The notes: a model not told the origin generated them from the sequence alone. 64,000 nt of DNA from Prochlorococcus sp. AG-459-B06 (GCA_003209475.1 QCQY01000005.1:1-64000), one strand, 5' to 3'. Counted from the first letter of the stretch, positions 29,932 to 38,186 are shown. A program made the numbers and translations.

Positions 29932-30665
29932 AGAAAATAAGACGCCTATTAGTTTTGCAGCATTTAGAAATAGAGGGGCCAGGTCTTTTTGAACAATTTG
30001 CTGAAGAAAGAGATTTAAAAATCGAAATTATTCGTTTAGATAATAAAAATGCTTTACCGCAAACAAAAAAAGGTGACTTAATTTTAATTATGGGTGGACC
30101 AATGGGAGTTAAAGATATTGGAAGCGACAGATATCCATGGCTTAAGTTAGAAAGAGATTTTATAAAAAAAGAATTAGAAAATGAGAGGCCTATAATCGGT
30201 ATTTGCTTGGGTGCTCAGTTGCTTGCGAGTGCTGCTGGAGGAGATGTAGAAATTCTTAAATATGGATCACCTCCAAAAGCATTAGCAGAAATTGGATGGT
30301 CTCAGATTTTTATAGACAAATCGAATAAAGATTTTAAAGAACTTCTTGAAGAGCCTTTTCATGTTCTGCATTGGCATGGAGACAGGATTTTATTACCCAA
30401 TAAGGCAGTACTCATAGCTAGTAGCATGCGTTGTAAGGAACAGTTTTTTAAAATTGATGAATTTGCTTACGGGTTACAATTCCATATAGAGACAACCGGG
30501 GCAATGATAGATAAGTGGATTAAAGAAGATAAAGAATTTGTCTTTAAAGGATTGGGCTCAAATGGTCAGGAAATTTTAAGAGAAGAGAATAAAAAATATA
30601 TTGATAAAACTTTTTTTAAAAGAAAGCTTCTTATAAGTAAACTATTTGAATTATTAGATAATTAA
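29928..30665 (+). CDS. Class I glutamine amidotransferase-like protein
   Basis: 245 aa. GICLGAQLLASAAGG (about residue 88-102) holds the nucleophilic Cys, and YGLQFHIETT near residue 180-189 supplies the His and Glu of the triad. GDLILIMGGPMGVKD is the oxyanion-side motif. Stand-alone enzymes of this GMP-synthase-like family hydrolyse glutamine or gamma-glutamyl compounds; the acceptor is unknown. Coupled to the exported 98-aa gene by a 4-nt overlap and followed by a terminator. Confidence 0.88.
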   Translation: MKKIRRLLVLQHLEIEGPGLFEQFAEERDLKIEIIRLDNKNALPQTKKGDLILIMGGPMGVKDIGSDRYPWLKLERDFIKKELENERPIIGICLGAQLLASAAGGDVEILKYGSPPKALAEIGWSQIFIDKSNKDFKELLEEPFHVLHWHGDRILLPNKAVLIASSMRCKEQFFKIDEFAYGLQFHIETTGAMIDKWIKEDKEFVFKGLGSNGQEILREENKKYIDKTFFKRKLLISKLFELLDN

Positions 30666-30690
30666 AAAGGGAATATTGAATCAGAAAAAA

Positions 30691-30708
30691 AGGGCTAGAT
30701 AAAGCCCT
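30691..30708. terminator. Bidirectional terminator
   Basis: AGGGCT-AGATAA-AGCCCT, with A-runs on both sides. It sits between the convergent amidotransferase and hli genes: on the minus strand the stem is followed by a T-run, on the plus strand T is lacking, so it serves the hli gene best. Confidence 0.6.
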
Positions 30709-30733
30709 GAAAAAAATATAAAAAGGGTTTTTA

Positions 30734-30862
30734 TTAGAATATTCCAGGAACAATTTGACCTGTAAAATAGTAAGCCCCTATAAGAGCAAACATTCCAAGC
30801 ATTGCAGCTTTACCGTTGAGCTTTTCAGCTTTTTCGGTCATGAATTTTTTTGCGAATTCCAT
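30734..30862 (-). CDS. hli: High-light-inducible protein (short form)
   Basis: 42 codons, below the track limit. KAEKLNGKAAMLGMFALIGAYYFTGQIVPGIF is the one-helix chlorophyll-binding module with E-K-L-N-G-K-A-A-M-L-G and the TGQI-PG-F ending shared with the cluster at 37.3-37.8 kb. It is a thylakoid photoprotective protein. Terminator hairpin follows the stop. Confidence 0.9.
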   Translation of the reverse strand: MEFAKKFMTEKAEKLNGKAAMLGMFALIGAYYFTGQIVPGIF

Positions 30863-30964
30863 AATTATTCGAAATAGATTTATATCCTTAAATTAATTAT
30901 TCCTGATAGGTAATTGATGTAGTGCAATATACTTAAATGACCTTTTTTCTAAGAATTTTATTTT

Positions 30965-30996
30965 TAATTTATATTTAATTTATATTTAATTTATTT
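30965..30996. repeat. 11-bp AT-rich tandem repeat
   Basis: TAATTTATATT occurs twice in tandem with a third partial copy, between the minus-strand hli and the monooxygenase gene. It is simple sequence and may be only slippage. Confidence 0.6.
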
Positions 30997-31017
30997 TTCA
31001 TTAATAATATTAGAAAT

Positions 31018-32319
31018 TTAAGAACCCAAAAGAGCTTTGCACTCAAGCATTTCTTTAGTAGCAGCTGATTTATTTGATCTCAATGAAATAATATCCGCTA
31101 AAAAGTTTGCATCATCTTTTACTCCACAAAAACGTCCTGAGCCCCATGTATAAAGCCAAGGCAAACCAAGAAAATACAACCCAGGAGATTGAGTAACGCC
31201 TCTTTCATGAACTGGGATACCAGTTCCGTCAAAAACTGAGATATCTACCCAACTAAAATCACTTTTATAACCTGTACACCAAATAACTACTGCTAAGTTT
31301 TTGCATTCAAGTTGAGTACCTTTGACATCTTCTTTTGGTTCCCAACATGGAGCATATATTTCTTCTTTAGGAGCATCTATATTATTTTTTGAAATCCACT
31401 CATCAATACTATTTCTTATTCTGCAGTAAACAGAATCTGCTCCAGCAAGATTTTTAGAAAGATCATTTGAAAATTGAATATTATCAATATTTAACTCTTT
31501 AAGTCGCCCATGAAGATTCATCCCTTCTTTTGCTCTTTTTCTAAGATCTATTTCTCTTCCGTTATCTCTTCCAGTCAAATAATGATTAGTTTTATTCCTT
31601 ACACTTTTAGGATCGTCGTGTTCACCAATAGGCATTGAATAATAACCCATTCTGTCAAGCCAATCTACAACATCTCTTCCTCTGTACCTTCTGGGAGATC
31701 TTGGAGCACTCCCAACACTTAGATGAACTTTTCTTTTTTCAAAAAAAAGATCTTCAGCTATTTGACAACCTGATTGACCACTGCCAACAACTAGGACAGA
31801 TCCTTCTGGTAATGAATTTGCATTTTTATATTCTCTCGCATCAATTTGCAGGATATTAGTTGGTAATCTCTCAGAAAGAGGATGTCGGTTCGGAACATGA
31901 TAAGCTCCAGTTGCTATAACAACTTGATCAGCTTCAAAATTTCCACGATTAGTTGAAATAAAAAACTTTTCATTTTTTTTAACTAAATGTTTTACTTCAA
32001 TCCCTTCAAGAATATCAGCCTTTACAAATTCAGAATATTTTTTTAAATACTTAACTATATTTTCTTTATCCATAAACCCATTAGGGTCTTTACCAGAATA
32101 TTGATAATCAGGAAGTGTGCATTGCCAATTTGGAGTAACAAGGCAGAAAGAATCCCAACGTTGTTCTTTCCAAGAAAACCCAACATAATTTTTTTCTAAG
32201 ATAAGAGGCTTTATCCCTTTTTTTTGTAGTGAATGTGCAATAGACAACCCTGCTTGTCCCGCGCCAATTATAATGACAGAACATTTAGCAGAAATTTGAT
32301 TTAAAAATTCTTCAGCCAT
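31018..32319 (-). CDS. Flavin-dependent monooxygenase-like oxidoreductase of the Nit1C cluster
   Basis: 433 aa. An FAD-binding Rossmann motif lies at residues 16-22 (GAGQAGLS) and an NADPH-binding one near residue 180 (VVGSGQSGCQIAEDL). The CTGYKSDFSWV region resembles the FMO/BVMO C-terminal signature. This matches the MSMEG_0569-type flavoprotein found with Nit1C nitrilase clusters. It faces away from the nitrilase operon across 167 bp, suggesting a shared control region. The substrate is not known; oxidation of a nitrogen compound upstream of the nitrilase is inference. Confidence 0.88.
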   Translation of the reverse strand: MAEEFLNQISAKCSVIIIGAGQAGLSIAHSLQKKGIKPLILEKNYVGFSWKEQRWDSFCLVTPNWQCTLPDYQYSGKDPNGFMDKENIVKYLKKYSEFVKADILEGIEVKHLVKKNEKFFISTNRGNFEADQVVIATGAYHVPNRHPLSERLPTNILQIDAREYKNANSLPEGSVLVVGSGQSGCQIAEDLFFEKRKVHLSVGSAPRSPRRYRGRDVVDWLDRMGYYSMPIGEHDDPKSVRNKTNHYLTGRDNGREIDLRKRAKEGMNLHGRLKELNIDNIQFSNDLSKNLAGADSVYCRIRNSIDEWISKNNIDAPKEEIYAPCWEPKEDVKGTQLECKNLAVVIWCTGYKSDFSWVDISVFDGTGIPVHERGVTQSPGLYFLGLPWLYTWGSGRFCGVKDDANFLADIISLRSNKSAATKEMLECKALLGS

Positions 32320-32422
32320 CTTTTTATTTATTAGTAAAATTTTGTCATATTTATGAGATTTAATTTGTTATCAAACTCACCAAAAAAATTTTTTGCTCTG
32401 AAATCTTAAGTTAACTAATTTG

Positions 32423-32436
32423 GTGATATCGGTTAC
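32423..32436. promoter_or_regulatory. Near-NtcA palindrome between Nit1C arms
   Basis: GTG-ATATCGGT-TAC, followed by A, differs by one base from GTA-N8-TAC. It is centred in the divergent promoter region of the monooxygenase and the nitrilase operon. No TA-N3-T box at N20-24 was found in the plus direction, so the call is weak. Confidence 0.25.
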
Positions 32437-32486
32437 ATTCTTTTTGAAAATCAAGTCAGAAAATAATCAAAGTTTTAAAAAATTTC

Positions 32487-32969
32487 ATGCCATCCGTAAC
32501 TCGTCCCGCGAATCAGCCTGGAGAATTCTTAGTTGATTATGAAGAAAAAGTATTCCCAGATGTTAAAGCCGAACCAGGTGAGAAAGCCTTACTAACTTTT
32601 CATACTGTCGCTTTTGAGGGATCTATTGGTCTTGTTAATCTTTTGCAAGCTAGTCGTCTTATAAACAAGGGATTTGAAACTTCAATATTGCTATATGGTC
32701 CTGGAGTGACTTTAGGTCTACAAAGAGGCTTTCCAAAGCTTGGAGATGCAGCATTTGATGGTCATTTAAATTTTAATGCTCGCTTAGAAAAATTTATGGG
32801 TCAAGGCGGTAAAGTTTATGCCTGTCGATTTGCATTACAAGCTTTGTACGGACATGGAGAAGGAGCTCTTACTCCGGGGATAAAACCAATCAGTCCTTTA
32901 GATGTTCTCGATATCGTTTTAATGCATCGTAAAGAAGGGGCATTTATTTTAGATACTTGGACTCTGTAA
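32487..32969 (+). CDS. Sll0783/MSMEG_0572-type nitrogen-starvation response protein
   Basis: 160 aa. The [48 protein letters not shown] core is a DsrE-like fold matching the family named after Synechocystis Sll0783 and MSMEG_0572. Sll0783 is induced by nitrogen starvation and linked to polyhydroxybutyrate accumulation in Synechocystis. First gene of the Nit1C operon; its biochemical activity is unknown. The next gene starts 18 bp on. Confidence 0.9.
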   Translation: MPSVTRPANQPGEFLVDYEEKVFPDVKAEPGEKALLTFHTVAFEGSIGLVNLLQASRLINKGFETSILLYGPGVTLGLQRGFPKLGDAAFDGHLNFNARLEKFMGQGGKVYACRFALQALYGHGEGALTPGIKPISPLDVLDIVLMHRKEGAFILDTWTL

Positions 32970-32987
32970 GACATAAGATCCAAGAAA

Positions 32988-33980
32988 ATGACTAAAACAT
33001 TTAAAGTGGCTGCTGCTCAAGTCAGACCTGTACTTTTTGACTTAAATGGCTCATTGAATAAAGTTCTTTTAAAGATTCAAGAGGCAGCTACAAAAGATGT
33101 AAAGTTGATAGTCTTTCCCGAAACTTTTCTTCCTTACTACCCATATTTTTCATTTGTAGAGCCGCCAGTTCTCATGGGTAAATCTCATATGAAGCTATAT
33201 GAGCAAGCAGTAGAAATCCCTGGTCCAGTTACAGACATAGTTGGGAAATCAGCTAAAAAAAATAAAATCCAAGTTCTTTTAGGAGTTAATGAACTTGATG
33301 GTGGAAGTTTGTACAATACTCAAATTCTTTTCAACGAAAAAGGTGAAATTATTCTAAAAAGAAGAAAAATAACTCCTACGTTTCACGAAAGAATGATTTG
33401 GGGTCAAGGTGATGGTTCTGGCTTAGAAGTTGTAGATACTCAACTTGGCAAGATAGGATCTTTGGCTTGTTGGGAGCACTATAACCCTTTAGCTAGGTTT
33501 GCTCTTATGGCTAAAGGGGAACAAATACATTGTGCTCAATTTCCTGGTTCATTGGTTGGTCCAATATTTACCGAGCAAACTGCAGTTACAATGAGACATC
33601 ACGCTTTAGAGGCTGGCTGTTTTGTGATTTGCTCAACAGGATGGTTAGATCCAGAAGATTATGAAAAGATAACGTCCGAAACCAATCTTCACAAAGCATT
33701 TCAGGGAGGATGTCATACAGCAATTATCAGTCCAGAAGGCAAATATTTAGCAGGACCACTTGATGAAGGAGAAGGATTAGTAATAGCAGAAATTAATTTA
33801 TCACTTATTACTAAAAGGAAAAGAATGATGGATAGTGTTGGTCACTACAGTCGTCCAGATCTTCTTTCTCTAAAACTAAATACATCCCCTAACAAAGTAT
33901 TTGAGATGACAAATAAGAAAAATATCATACCAAAAGATCTAACTGCAAAAGACTATTTAGAGGAAATCAATCATGTCTGA
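32988..33980 (+). CDS. Nitrilase (Nit1-type)
   Basis: 330 aa carbon-nitrogen hydrolase. The catalytic triad is visible: Glu45 (FPETFLPYYP), Lys127 (KRRKITPT) and Cys161 (GSLACWEHYNP). The HEAD-like LACWEHY and AEFPGSLVG-type loops fit true nitrilases, which turn nitriles into acids and ammonia. The Synechocystis relative is Sll0784 (Nit6803). It overlaps the radical SAM gene by 8 bp. In some bacteria the Nit1C cluster supports growth on cyanide; here ammonia release as a nitrogen source is inference. Confidence 0.94.
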   Translation: MTKTFKVAAAQVRPVLFDLNGSLNKVLLKIQEAATKDVKLIVFPETFLPYYPYFSFVEPPVLMGKSHMKLYEQAVEIPGPVTDIVGKSAKKNKIQVLLGVNELDGGSLYNTQILFNEKGEIILKRRKITPTFHERMIWGQGDGSGLEVVDTQLGKIGSLACWEHYNPLARFALMAKGEQIHCAQFPGSLVGPIFTEQTAVTMRHHALEAGCFVICSTGWLDPEDYEKITSETNLHKAFQGGCHTAIISPEGKYLAGPLDEGEGLVIAEINLSLITKRKRMMDSVGHYSRPDLLSLKLNTSPNKVFEMTNKKNIIPKDLTAKDYLEEINHV

Positions 33981-35061
33981 AATAGGTAAAATTATTACTG
34001 AGTTGCAAGTTAATGGGATAAGTTCCACTCCTAAAAAGGGCAACAGGGGTAGGAAAGGAGGAGCTGGTCCATCTGATCATAGAGCTTTAACAATTGAAGG
34101 GAAAACTGTGATGGTACCCGTTTATAATCACGTATCTAAGAAATCTAATTATCAACTTTCAGAGAAGCCTGACGGACAATTTATTCTCCAAAATAATCAA
34201 GATTCAAACATTAAGGAATTATCTACCACAAAAGAACCAAATTTTTATTCTTTAAAAACAAAAGACGGTATATCTTATAAATCGATTGCTCTTCTTCATA
34301 GCAAGGATGTATTAGCTACAACTATTCTTCAAAAATGTATTCGTTTCAGAAATAGAGAAGAATCTTGCCAGTTTTGTGCAATAGAGCAATCTTTGGAGAA
34401 CGCACAAACCATTGTAAGAAAAACTCCAGATCAAATAGCTGAAGTTGCAGAAGCAGCTGTAAGACTTGATGGAATAAAGCAATTAGTAATGACAACAGGG
34501 ACCCCTAACAGTAGCGATAGGGGAGCGAGAATAATGGCAGAAGCAGCTAAGGCTGTTAAGGCTAAAGTTGATATTCCAATCCAAGGTCAATGCGAACCGC
34601 CTGATGATCCTATTTGGTTTAAAAAAATGAAAGACTCAGGTGTAGATAGCTTAGGCATGCATTTAGAGGTTGTAGAGGAGGAGATAAGAAAAAAAATTCT
34701 TCCTGGCAAATCTGAAATTTCTCTTGAAAGATACTATAAATCCTTCGAAGAAAGTGTCGCAATATTTGGAAGAGGAGAAGTTTCTACATATTTATTAGCC
34801 GGATTAGGTGATAGCAAAGAATCTCTAATAAATTGCAGTAAAAAATTGATATCTATAGGAGTTTATCCTTTTATAGTTCCATTTGTGCCAATAGCAGGAA
34901 CTCCTCTAGAACATCATCCCTCCCCAAGTACTGATTTCATGATTGATATTTATCAATCAGTCTCGCATTTACTAAATGAAGGCAACATAAAATCTGATGA
35001 AATGTCAGCTGGTTGTGCCAAATGCGGAGCCTGCTCAGCTTTATCCCTATTTGAGAGTTAA
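33973..35061 (+). CDS. Radical SAM protein, MSMEG_0568/Sll0785 type
   Basis: 362 aa. The radical SAM cluster appears as C-x9-C-x2-C (KCIRFRNREESCQFC) rather than C-x3-C-x2-C, in the middle of the N-terminal half. TTGTPNS and DIPIQGQCEPP follow in a TIM-barrel order. The C-terminus has a second Cys group, AGCAKCGACSA, which may hold another iron-sulphur cluster. The family occurs only with Nit1C clusters. Its reaction is unknown. Overlaps the nitrilase gene and precedes the GNAT gene by 6 bp. Confidence 0.9.
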   Translation: MSEIGKIITELQVNGISSTPKKGNRGRKGGAGPSDHRALTIEGKTVMVPVYNHVSKKSNYQLSEKPDGQFILQNNQDSNIKELSTTKEPNFYSLKTKDGISYKSIALLHSKDVLATTILQKCIRFRNREESCQFCAIEQSLENAQTIVRKTPDQIAEVAEAAVRLDGIKQLVMTTGTPNSSDRGARIMAEAAKAVKAKVDIPIQGQCEPPDDPIWFKKMKDSGVDSLGMHLEVVEEEIRKKILPGKSEISLERYYKSFEESVAIFGRGEVSTYLLAGLGDSKESLINCSKKLISIGVYPFIVPFVPIAGTPLEHHPSPSTDFMIDIYQSVSHLLNEGNIKSDEMSAGCAKCGACSALSLFES

Positions 35062-35067
35062 AAAATT

Positions 35068-35706
35068 ATGTTTTTTATTGACCCCTCAAGTCAGGATATA
35101 GGCAGAAGCTTTAGCTCTGCACCTTTCTATTTCACACCCTCTGTAAGATCAGGTATTGGGATTGAAGAAGAAGATTTCATGCTATCTCCAAATTCAAATT
35201 CTGAAAACTTTTCATTTCATTTGCTTGAAGAGAATTCTCCCCTTATCAAAGACTACTGGGGATTACGAAAGAGAATATTTTGCGAAGAACAAAATATTTT
35301 TGCTGAATCAGATATTGATGAAATTGATCAAGTTGCGTACCCAATAGTTTCTTTGAATTATGGATATGGCACAAAAGAGAGAGTCGTTGGCGTAGTGAGA
35401 ATTTACGAAACAGAAAAAAGACAATGGTACGGCGGGAGACTAGGTGTAGATTCCACTTTTCGCAAATTCAACCAAATAGGAAAAGGATTGATCTGGAAAG
35501 CAGTAACTACAGCAAATGGATGGGGATGCGATCAATTTTTAGCAACCGTTCAGATACAAAATGTAAGATTTTTTAGACGACTTAAATGGAATTCAATTAA
35601 ACAAATTGAAATCAAAGGAATAAAACATCACTTAATGGAGGCTGACTTAAATTATTACAAGCCTTCAAAATTAAGCAGACCAGGCTCATATTTAGTGGGA
35701 AAGTGA
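35068..35706 (+). CDS. GNAT-type acetyltransferase, Sll0786/MSMEG_0567 N-terminal type
   Basis: 212 aa. The LIKDYWGLRKRIFCEEQNIF and RVVGVVRIYETEKRQWYGGRLGVDSTFRKFNQIGKGLI segments carry GNAT motifs, the latter the acetyl-CoA-binding V-x-x-x-x-R/Q-x-x-x-G-K region. In some bacteria this domain is fused to the AIR-synthase-like partner; here they are separate and 9 bp apart. Substrate unknown. Confidence 0.87.
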   Translation: MFFIDPSSQDIGRSFSSAPFYFTPSVRSGIGIEEEDFMLSPNSNSENFSFHLLEENSPLIKDYWGLRKRIFCEEQNIFAESDIDEIDQVAYPIVSLNYGYGTKERVVGVVRIYETEKRQWYGGRLGVDSTFRKFNQIGKGLIWKAVTTANGWGCDQFLATVQIQNVRFFRRLKWNSIKQIEIKGIKHHLMEADLNYYKPSKLSRPGSYLVGK

Positions 35707-35715
35707 CCACAAAAA

Positions 35716-36696
35716 ATGTTAGATAAACTTATCAAAAAATTGCAGACACATAGTGGTATTGAATCTAAAAAAGATATTCAAAGTGCTGCAAAAACTTTCT
35801 CACATAGCCCGTTCAGTGAACTTGGCAAATCTGCAATGCTTGGAGATGATGCTGCAGTAATCCCTAAACAATCAGGTTTGTTATTAATGGCGAGTGAAGG
35901 AATTAGCCCAAGCTTAGTAGAAAAAGAGCCTTGGTTCGCAGGCTGGAGCAGTGTATTGGTAAATATCAGTGACATCGCTGCGATGGGCGGTAAACCTTTA
36001 GCTTTAGTTAACAGTATTTGGAGTGACATAAATGATTTAGAAAAACATAATCAAATTCTTTCTGGCATGAATTTTGCCTGTGAAAAATTTAATGTACCAA
36101 TGGTTGGTGGTCACTCAAATCAAAAAAGTCCTTATTCTGCTTTATCAGTATCAATTCTTGGATTGGTAGATGGTCCTATTCTTTCTTCAAGATTCGCAGA
36201 GTCTGAAGATGAATTATGGATAATAGCAAACAAAGATGGATGCTTTTTTAAAGATTATCCCTTTTGGGATGCGGCTACGAAAGCATCTGCAACTTTACTT
36301 AGAAAACATTTTTCTTTGATACCATTTCTTGCAAAAAAAAATATCATTCATGCAGCCAAAGACATAAGCATGGGCGGTATAACAGGTACTGCAGTTATGT
36401 TTGCTGAATCTTCTGGAAAAACAATTGTAATTGATCTTGAGAAAATTCAACGCCCTAAAGGAGTTAAAGAATTCGACTGGCTTACTTGTTTCCCCAGCTA
36501 TGGATTTCTTTGTGCTATTAAGCCATCTAAAGCTTATTTTTTAAAGGAAGCTTTAGGAGCATATGAAGAACTAATTTGCTGTCATGTCGGCAACTTTAAA
36601 AATGGGAATAGCAGTGTTTATATCAAAAACTCAAATGGAGCAAAATTGCTTTGGGAAGAAGATACTCCTCTCACTGGATTTAATAATGCAAATTAA
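35716..36696 (+). CDS. AIR-synthase-like protein, Sll0787 type
   Basis: 326 aa. LGDDAAVIPKQSG near residue 42 is the PurM/ThiL ATP-binding motif, followed by VNISDIAAMGGKPLALVNSIW and MVGGHSNQKSPYSAL, with a C-terminal DISMGGITGTAVMFAESSGK. It belongs to the PurM superfamily of ATP-dependent enzymes and is a member of the conserved Nit1C set. It likely acts on a small substrate made or released by the nitrilase or radical SAM steps, which is inference. Confidence 0.9.
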   Translation: MLDKLIKKLQTHSGIESKKDIQSAAKTFSHSPFSELGKSAMLGDDAAVIPKQSGLLLMASEGISPSLVEKEPWFAGWSSVLVNISDIAAMGGKPLALVNSIWSDINDLEKHNQILSGMNFACEKFNVPMVGGHSNQKSPYSALSVSILGLVDGPILSSRFAESEDELWIIANKDGCFFKDYPFWDAATKASATLLRKHFSLIPFLAKKNIIHAAKDISMGGITGTAVMFAESSGKTIVIDLEKIQRPKGVKEFDWLTCFPSYGFLCAIKPSKAYFLKEALGAYEELICCHVGNFKNGNSSVYIKNSNGAKLLWEEDTPLTGFNNAN

Positions 36697-36755
36697 ATCA
36701 ATAATGTTCCAATCAATTAAAATTTTCATATAAAACAAAGGATACTAATTTAAAA

Positions 36756-37031
36756 ATGCCTGAAATTAATTTTCAAATAAATTTACCTGACGGTAAACAA
36801 ACATCTCTATATTCACCTTCTACAGTAATTTTAGAATATTTGAAACCTGGAGATTCCTTAAAAATTTCAGATTTTAAGTCTATTGCTATTCAAGCTTTGC
36901 ATAAAGCTTCTGAAAAAGTGAGAGCAAAATATGGTTTTGCGTGTACTAAAACATTAGAAGAAGAAGAAAAAATACTAAGTTGGATTTCTAATTATGATCC
37001 TGACCAACTTATTTCAATATCAAAAGAATAA
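36756..37031 (+). CDS. MSMEG_0570-type nitrogen-starvation response protein
   Basis: 91 aa, soluble. It begins MPEINFQINLPDGKQTSLYSPSTVI and contains YLKPGDSLKISDFKSIAIQALHKASEKVRAKYGFAC, the small Nit1C partner (MSMEG_0570 family). Last gene of the cluster, 59 bp after the AIRS-like gene. The glycosyltransferase MSMEG_0565 found in some Nit1C clusters is absent. Role unknown. Confidence 0.85.
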   Translation: MPEINFQINLPDGKQTSLYSPSTVILEYLKPGDSLKISDFKSIAIQALHKASEKVRAKYGFACTKTLEEEEKILSWISNYDPDQLISISKE

Positions 37032-37221
37032 GCTATTCAGAATTAGATCCACTTAAGAAAATAGAAGCCTAAATCAAGCATTTCCTAGTAAGACGTATAT
37101 TTAAAACTTTTAAAAAAGTATTTTTTTCACATCTTTTATACAAAATTGCTCTGCTTATGATGCCAAGGAAATAAAAAAGCAATCCCAAAAAACAACTATT
37201 TGATAGTATATGTTACGTTTA

Positions 37222-37239
37222 CGCTACAGTTATGTAGCG
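37222..37239. promoter_or_regulatory. Perfect inverted repeat upstream of the hli cluster
   Basis: CGCTACA-GTTA-TGTAGCG is a 7-bp perfect palindrome 87 bp before the first hli ATG. It has the same TGTAG/CTACA arms as the NtcA-like site at 28374, but in outward order, so it is not an NtcA box. It could be an operator or an RNA hairpin. Confidence 0.35.
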
Positions 37240-37325
37240 AATATCTTGAAAATGACTTAATTTCAGCTCAATACTTTACATTTGTTAATAGTAGTGTTAC
37301 ATTAATTAACAATTACACAACTTCA

Positions 37326-37532
37326 ATGGCTAATTCAAACGTTACTACTGAATCAGGCGGCAGACAGAATATGTTTCCTACTGAGACACGTCCCTACATA
37401 GATGAGTCTGTTTCATACGACAGCTACCCACAAAATGCAGAAAAAGTTAATGGTCGTTGGGCAATGATTGGGCTTGTTGCATTAGTTGGTGCTTACGTTT
37501 CAACTGGACAAATAATTCCTGGCATTTTTTAA
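37326..37532 (+). CDS. hli: High-light-inducible protein
   Basis: 68 aa from the ATG at 37326 (MANSNVTTESGGRQNMFPTE); the 42 extra residues in the track are non-family and lie in the promoter region. NAEKVNGRWAMIGLVALVGAYVSTGQIIPGIF is the chlorophyll-binding helix. First gene of an hli-hli-hli cluster, as in other high-light Prochlorococcus; such genes respond to light and other stress. Overlaps the next ATG by one base (TAATG). Confidence 0.93.
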   Translation: MANSNVTTESGGRQNMFPTETRPYIDESVSYDSYPQNAEKVNGRWAMIGLVALVGAYVSTGQIIPGIF

Positions 37533-37786
37533 TGAGTCCACTTTCAGGTTTTTTAGCCGTAATTGTGTTCGTTACAGCCATCCTCGTTGCTTATTTAACC
37601 AAGCAATTTCAAAACGAAAATTTAAACTATTCATCTCTTAATCAAATGAAAAACACAAAAAACAAAACAATCGAAAAAGAAAAGGTTATTGCTGAAACTC
37701 TTAATGGCAGATTCGCAATGCTTGGACTAATTGCTGCTGTTGGAGCATATCTAACAACAGGTCAAATAATTCCTGGTTTCGTTTAA
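37532..37786 (+). CDS. hli: High-light-inducible protein with extra N-terminal helix
   Basis: 84 aa from an ATG overlapping the previous stop (TAATG); the track start lies inside the previous gene. An additional hydrophobic segment (GFLAVIVFVTAILVAYL, residues 5-21) precedes the HLIP helix AETLNGRFAMLGLIAAVGAYLTTGQIIPGFV. Two membrane passes are expected. Thylakoid photoprotection role inferred from family. Confidence 0.92.
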   Translation: MSPLSGFLAVIVFVTAILVAYLTKQFQNENLNYSSLNQMKNTKNKTIEKEKVIAETLNGRFAMLGLIAAVGAYLTTGQIIPGFV

Positions 37787-37820
37787 AACTAACTATTTAA
37801 TAAACCTAAAACTCAAAAAA

Positions 37821-37949
37821 ATGGAAAATTCAAAAACAAATTATTGGCAATACGCCGAGAGAACCAATGGAAGAATGGCAATGATGGGCTTATTTGCATT
37901 AGTTGTAAATTATGGCTTATTCGGCTGGATAATTCCAGGAATTTTTTAA
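37821..37949 (+). CDS. hli: High-light-inducible protein (short form)
   Basis: 42 codons, below the track limit: YWQYAERTNGRMAMMGLFALVVNYGLFGWIIPGIF. Its ERTNGR and FGW resemble the 84-aa Hli at 929 more than its cluster neighbours. The next gene starts 1 nt after its stop, so it is in the same operon. Confidence 0.92.
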   Translation: MENSKTNYWQYAERTNGRMAMMGLFALVVNYGLFGWIIPGIF

Positions 37950-37950
37950 A

Positions 37951-38130
37951 ATGAATTTAGGCTTACTTTTTCTTAAAGTAAATACTTTAGGAGTTATAAC
38001 CCTTTCTGAACTCGATTGGATAACTATCCATCAAGCTGAATTCTCAAGGTTAGATATGGCTTTAGTTATTAAAATAGGTCGTCTTATGGATTCTGGCGTG
38101 GTTGAAATTGATAATAGATTATCTGTTTAA
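37951..38130 (+). CDS. Small protein at the end of the hli operon
   Basis: 59 codons: MNLGLLFLKVNTLGVITLSELDWITIHQAEFSRLDMALVIKIGRLMDSG... Soluble, with a helix-turn-helix-like pattern but no firm match. One nucleotide after the hli stop, before a terminator, so clearly in the hli transcript. Function unknown; perhaps accessory to Hli expression or assembly. Confidence 0.65.
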   Translation: MNLGLLFLKVNTLGVITLSELDWITIHQAEFSRLDMALVIKIGRLMDSGVVEIDNRLSV

Positions 38131-38149
38131 TTTTAAATTGATCGTCATG

Positions 38150-38186
38150 AGTGTTTGTCAATAGGGATACTGTCAAGCACTTTTTT
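38150..38186 (+). terminator. Terminator of the hli operon
   Basis: AGTGTTTGTC pairs with GTCAAGCACT (one mismatch, one G-U) across a 12-nt loop and is followed by TTTTTT. Located 19 bp after the last stop of the operon. Confidence 0.65.

Noticed and set aside
30965-30996. AT-rich tandem repeat as an iteron or origin
   Set aside because: Fewer than three copies of simple sequence and no initiator-box (TTATCCACA-like) clusters nearby.
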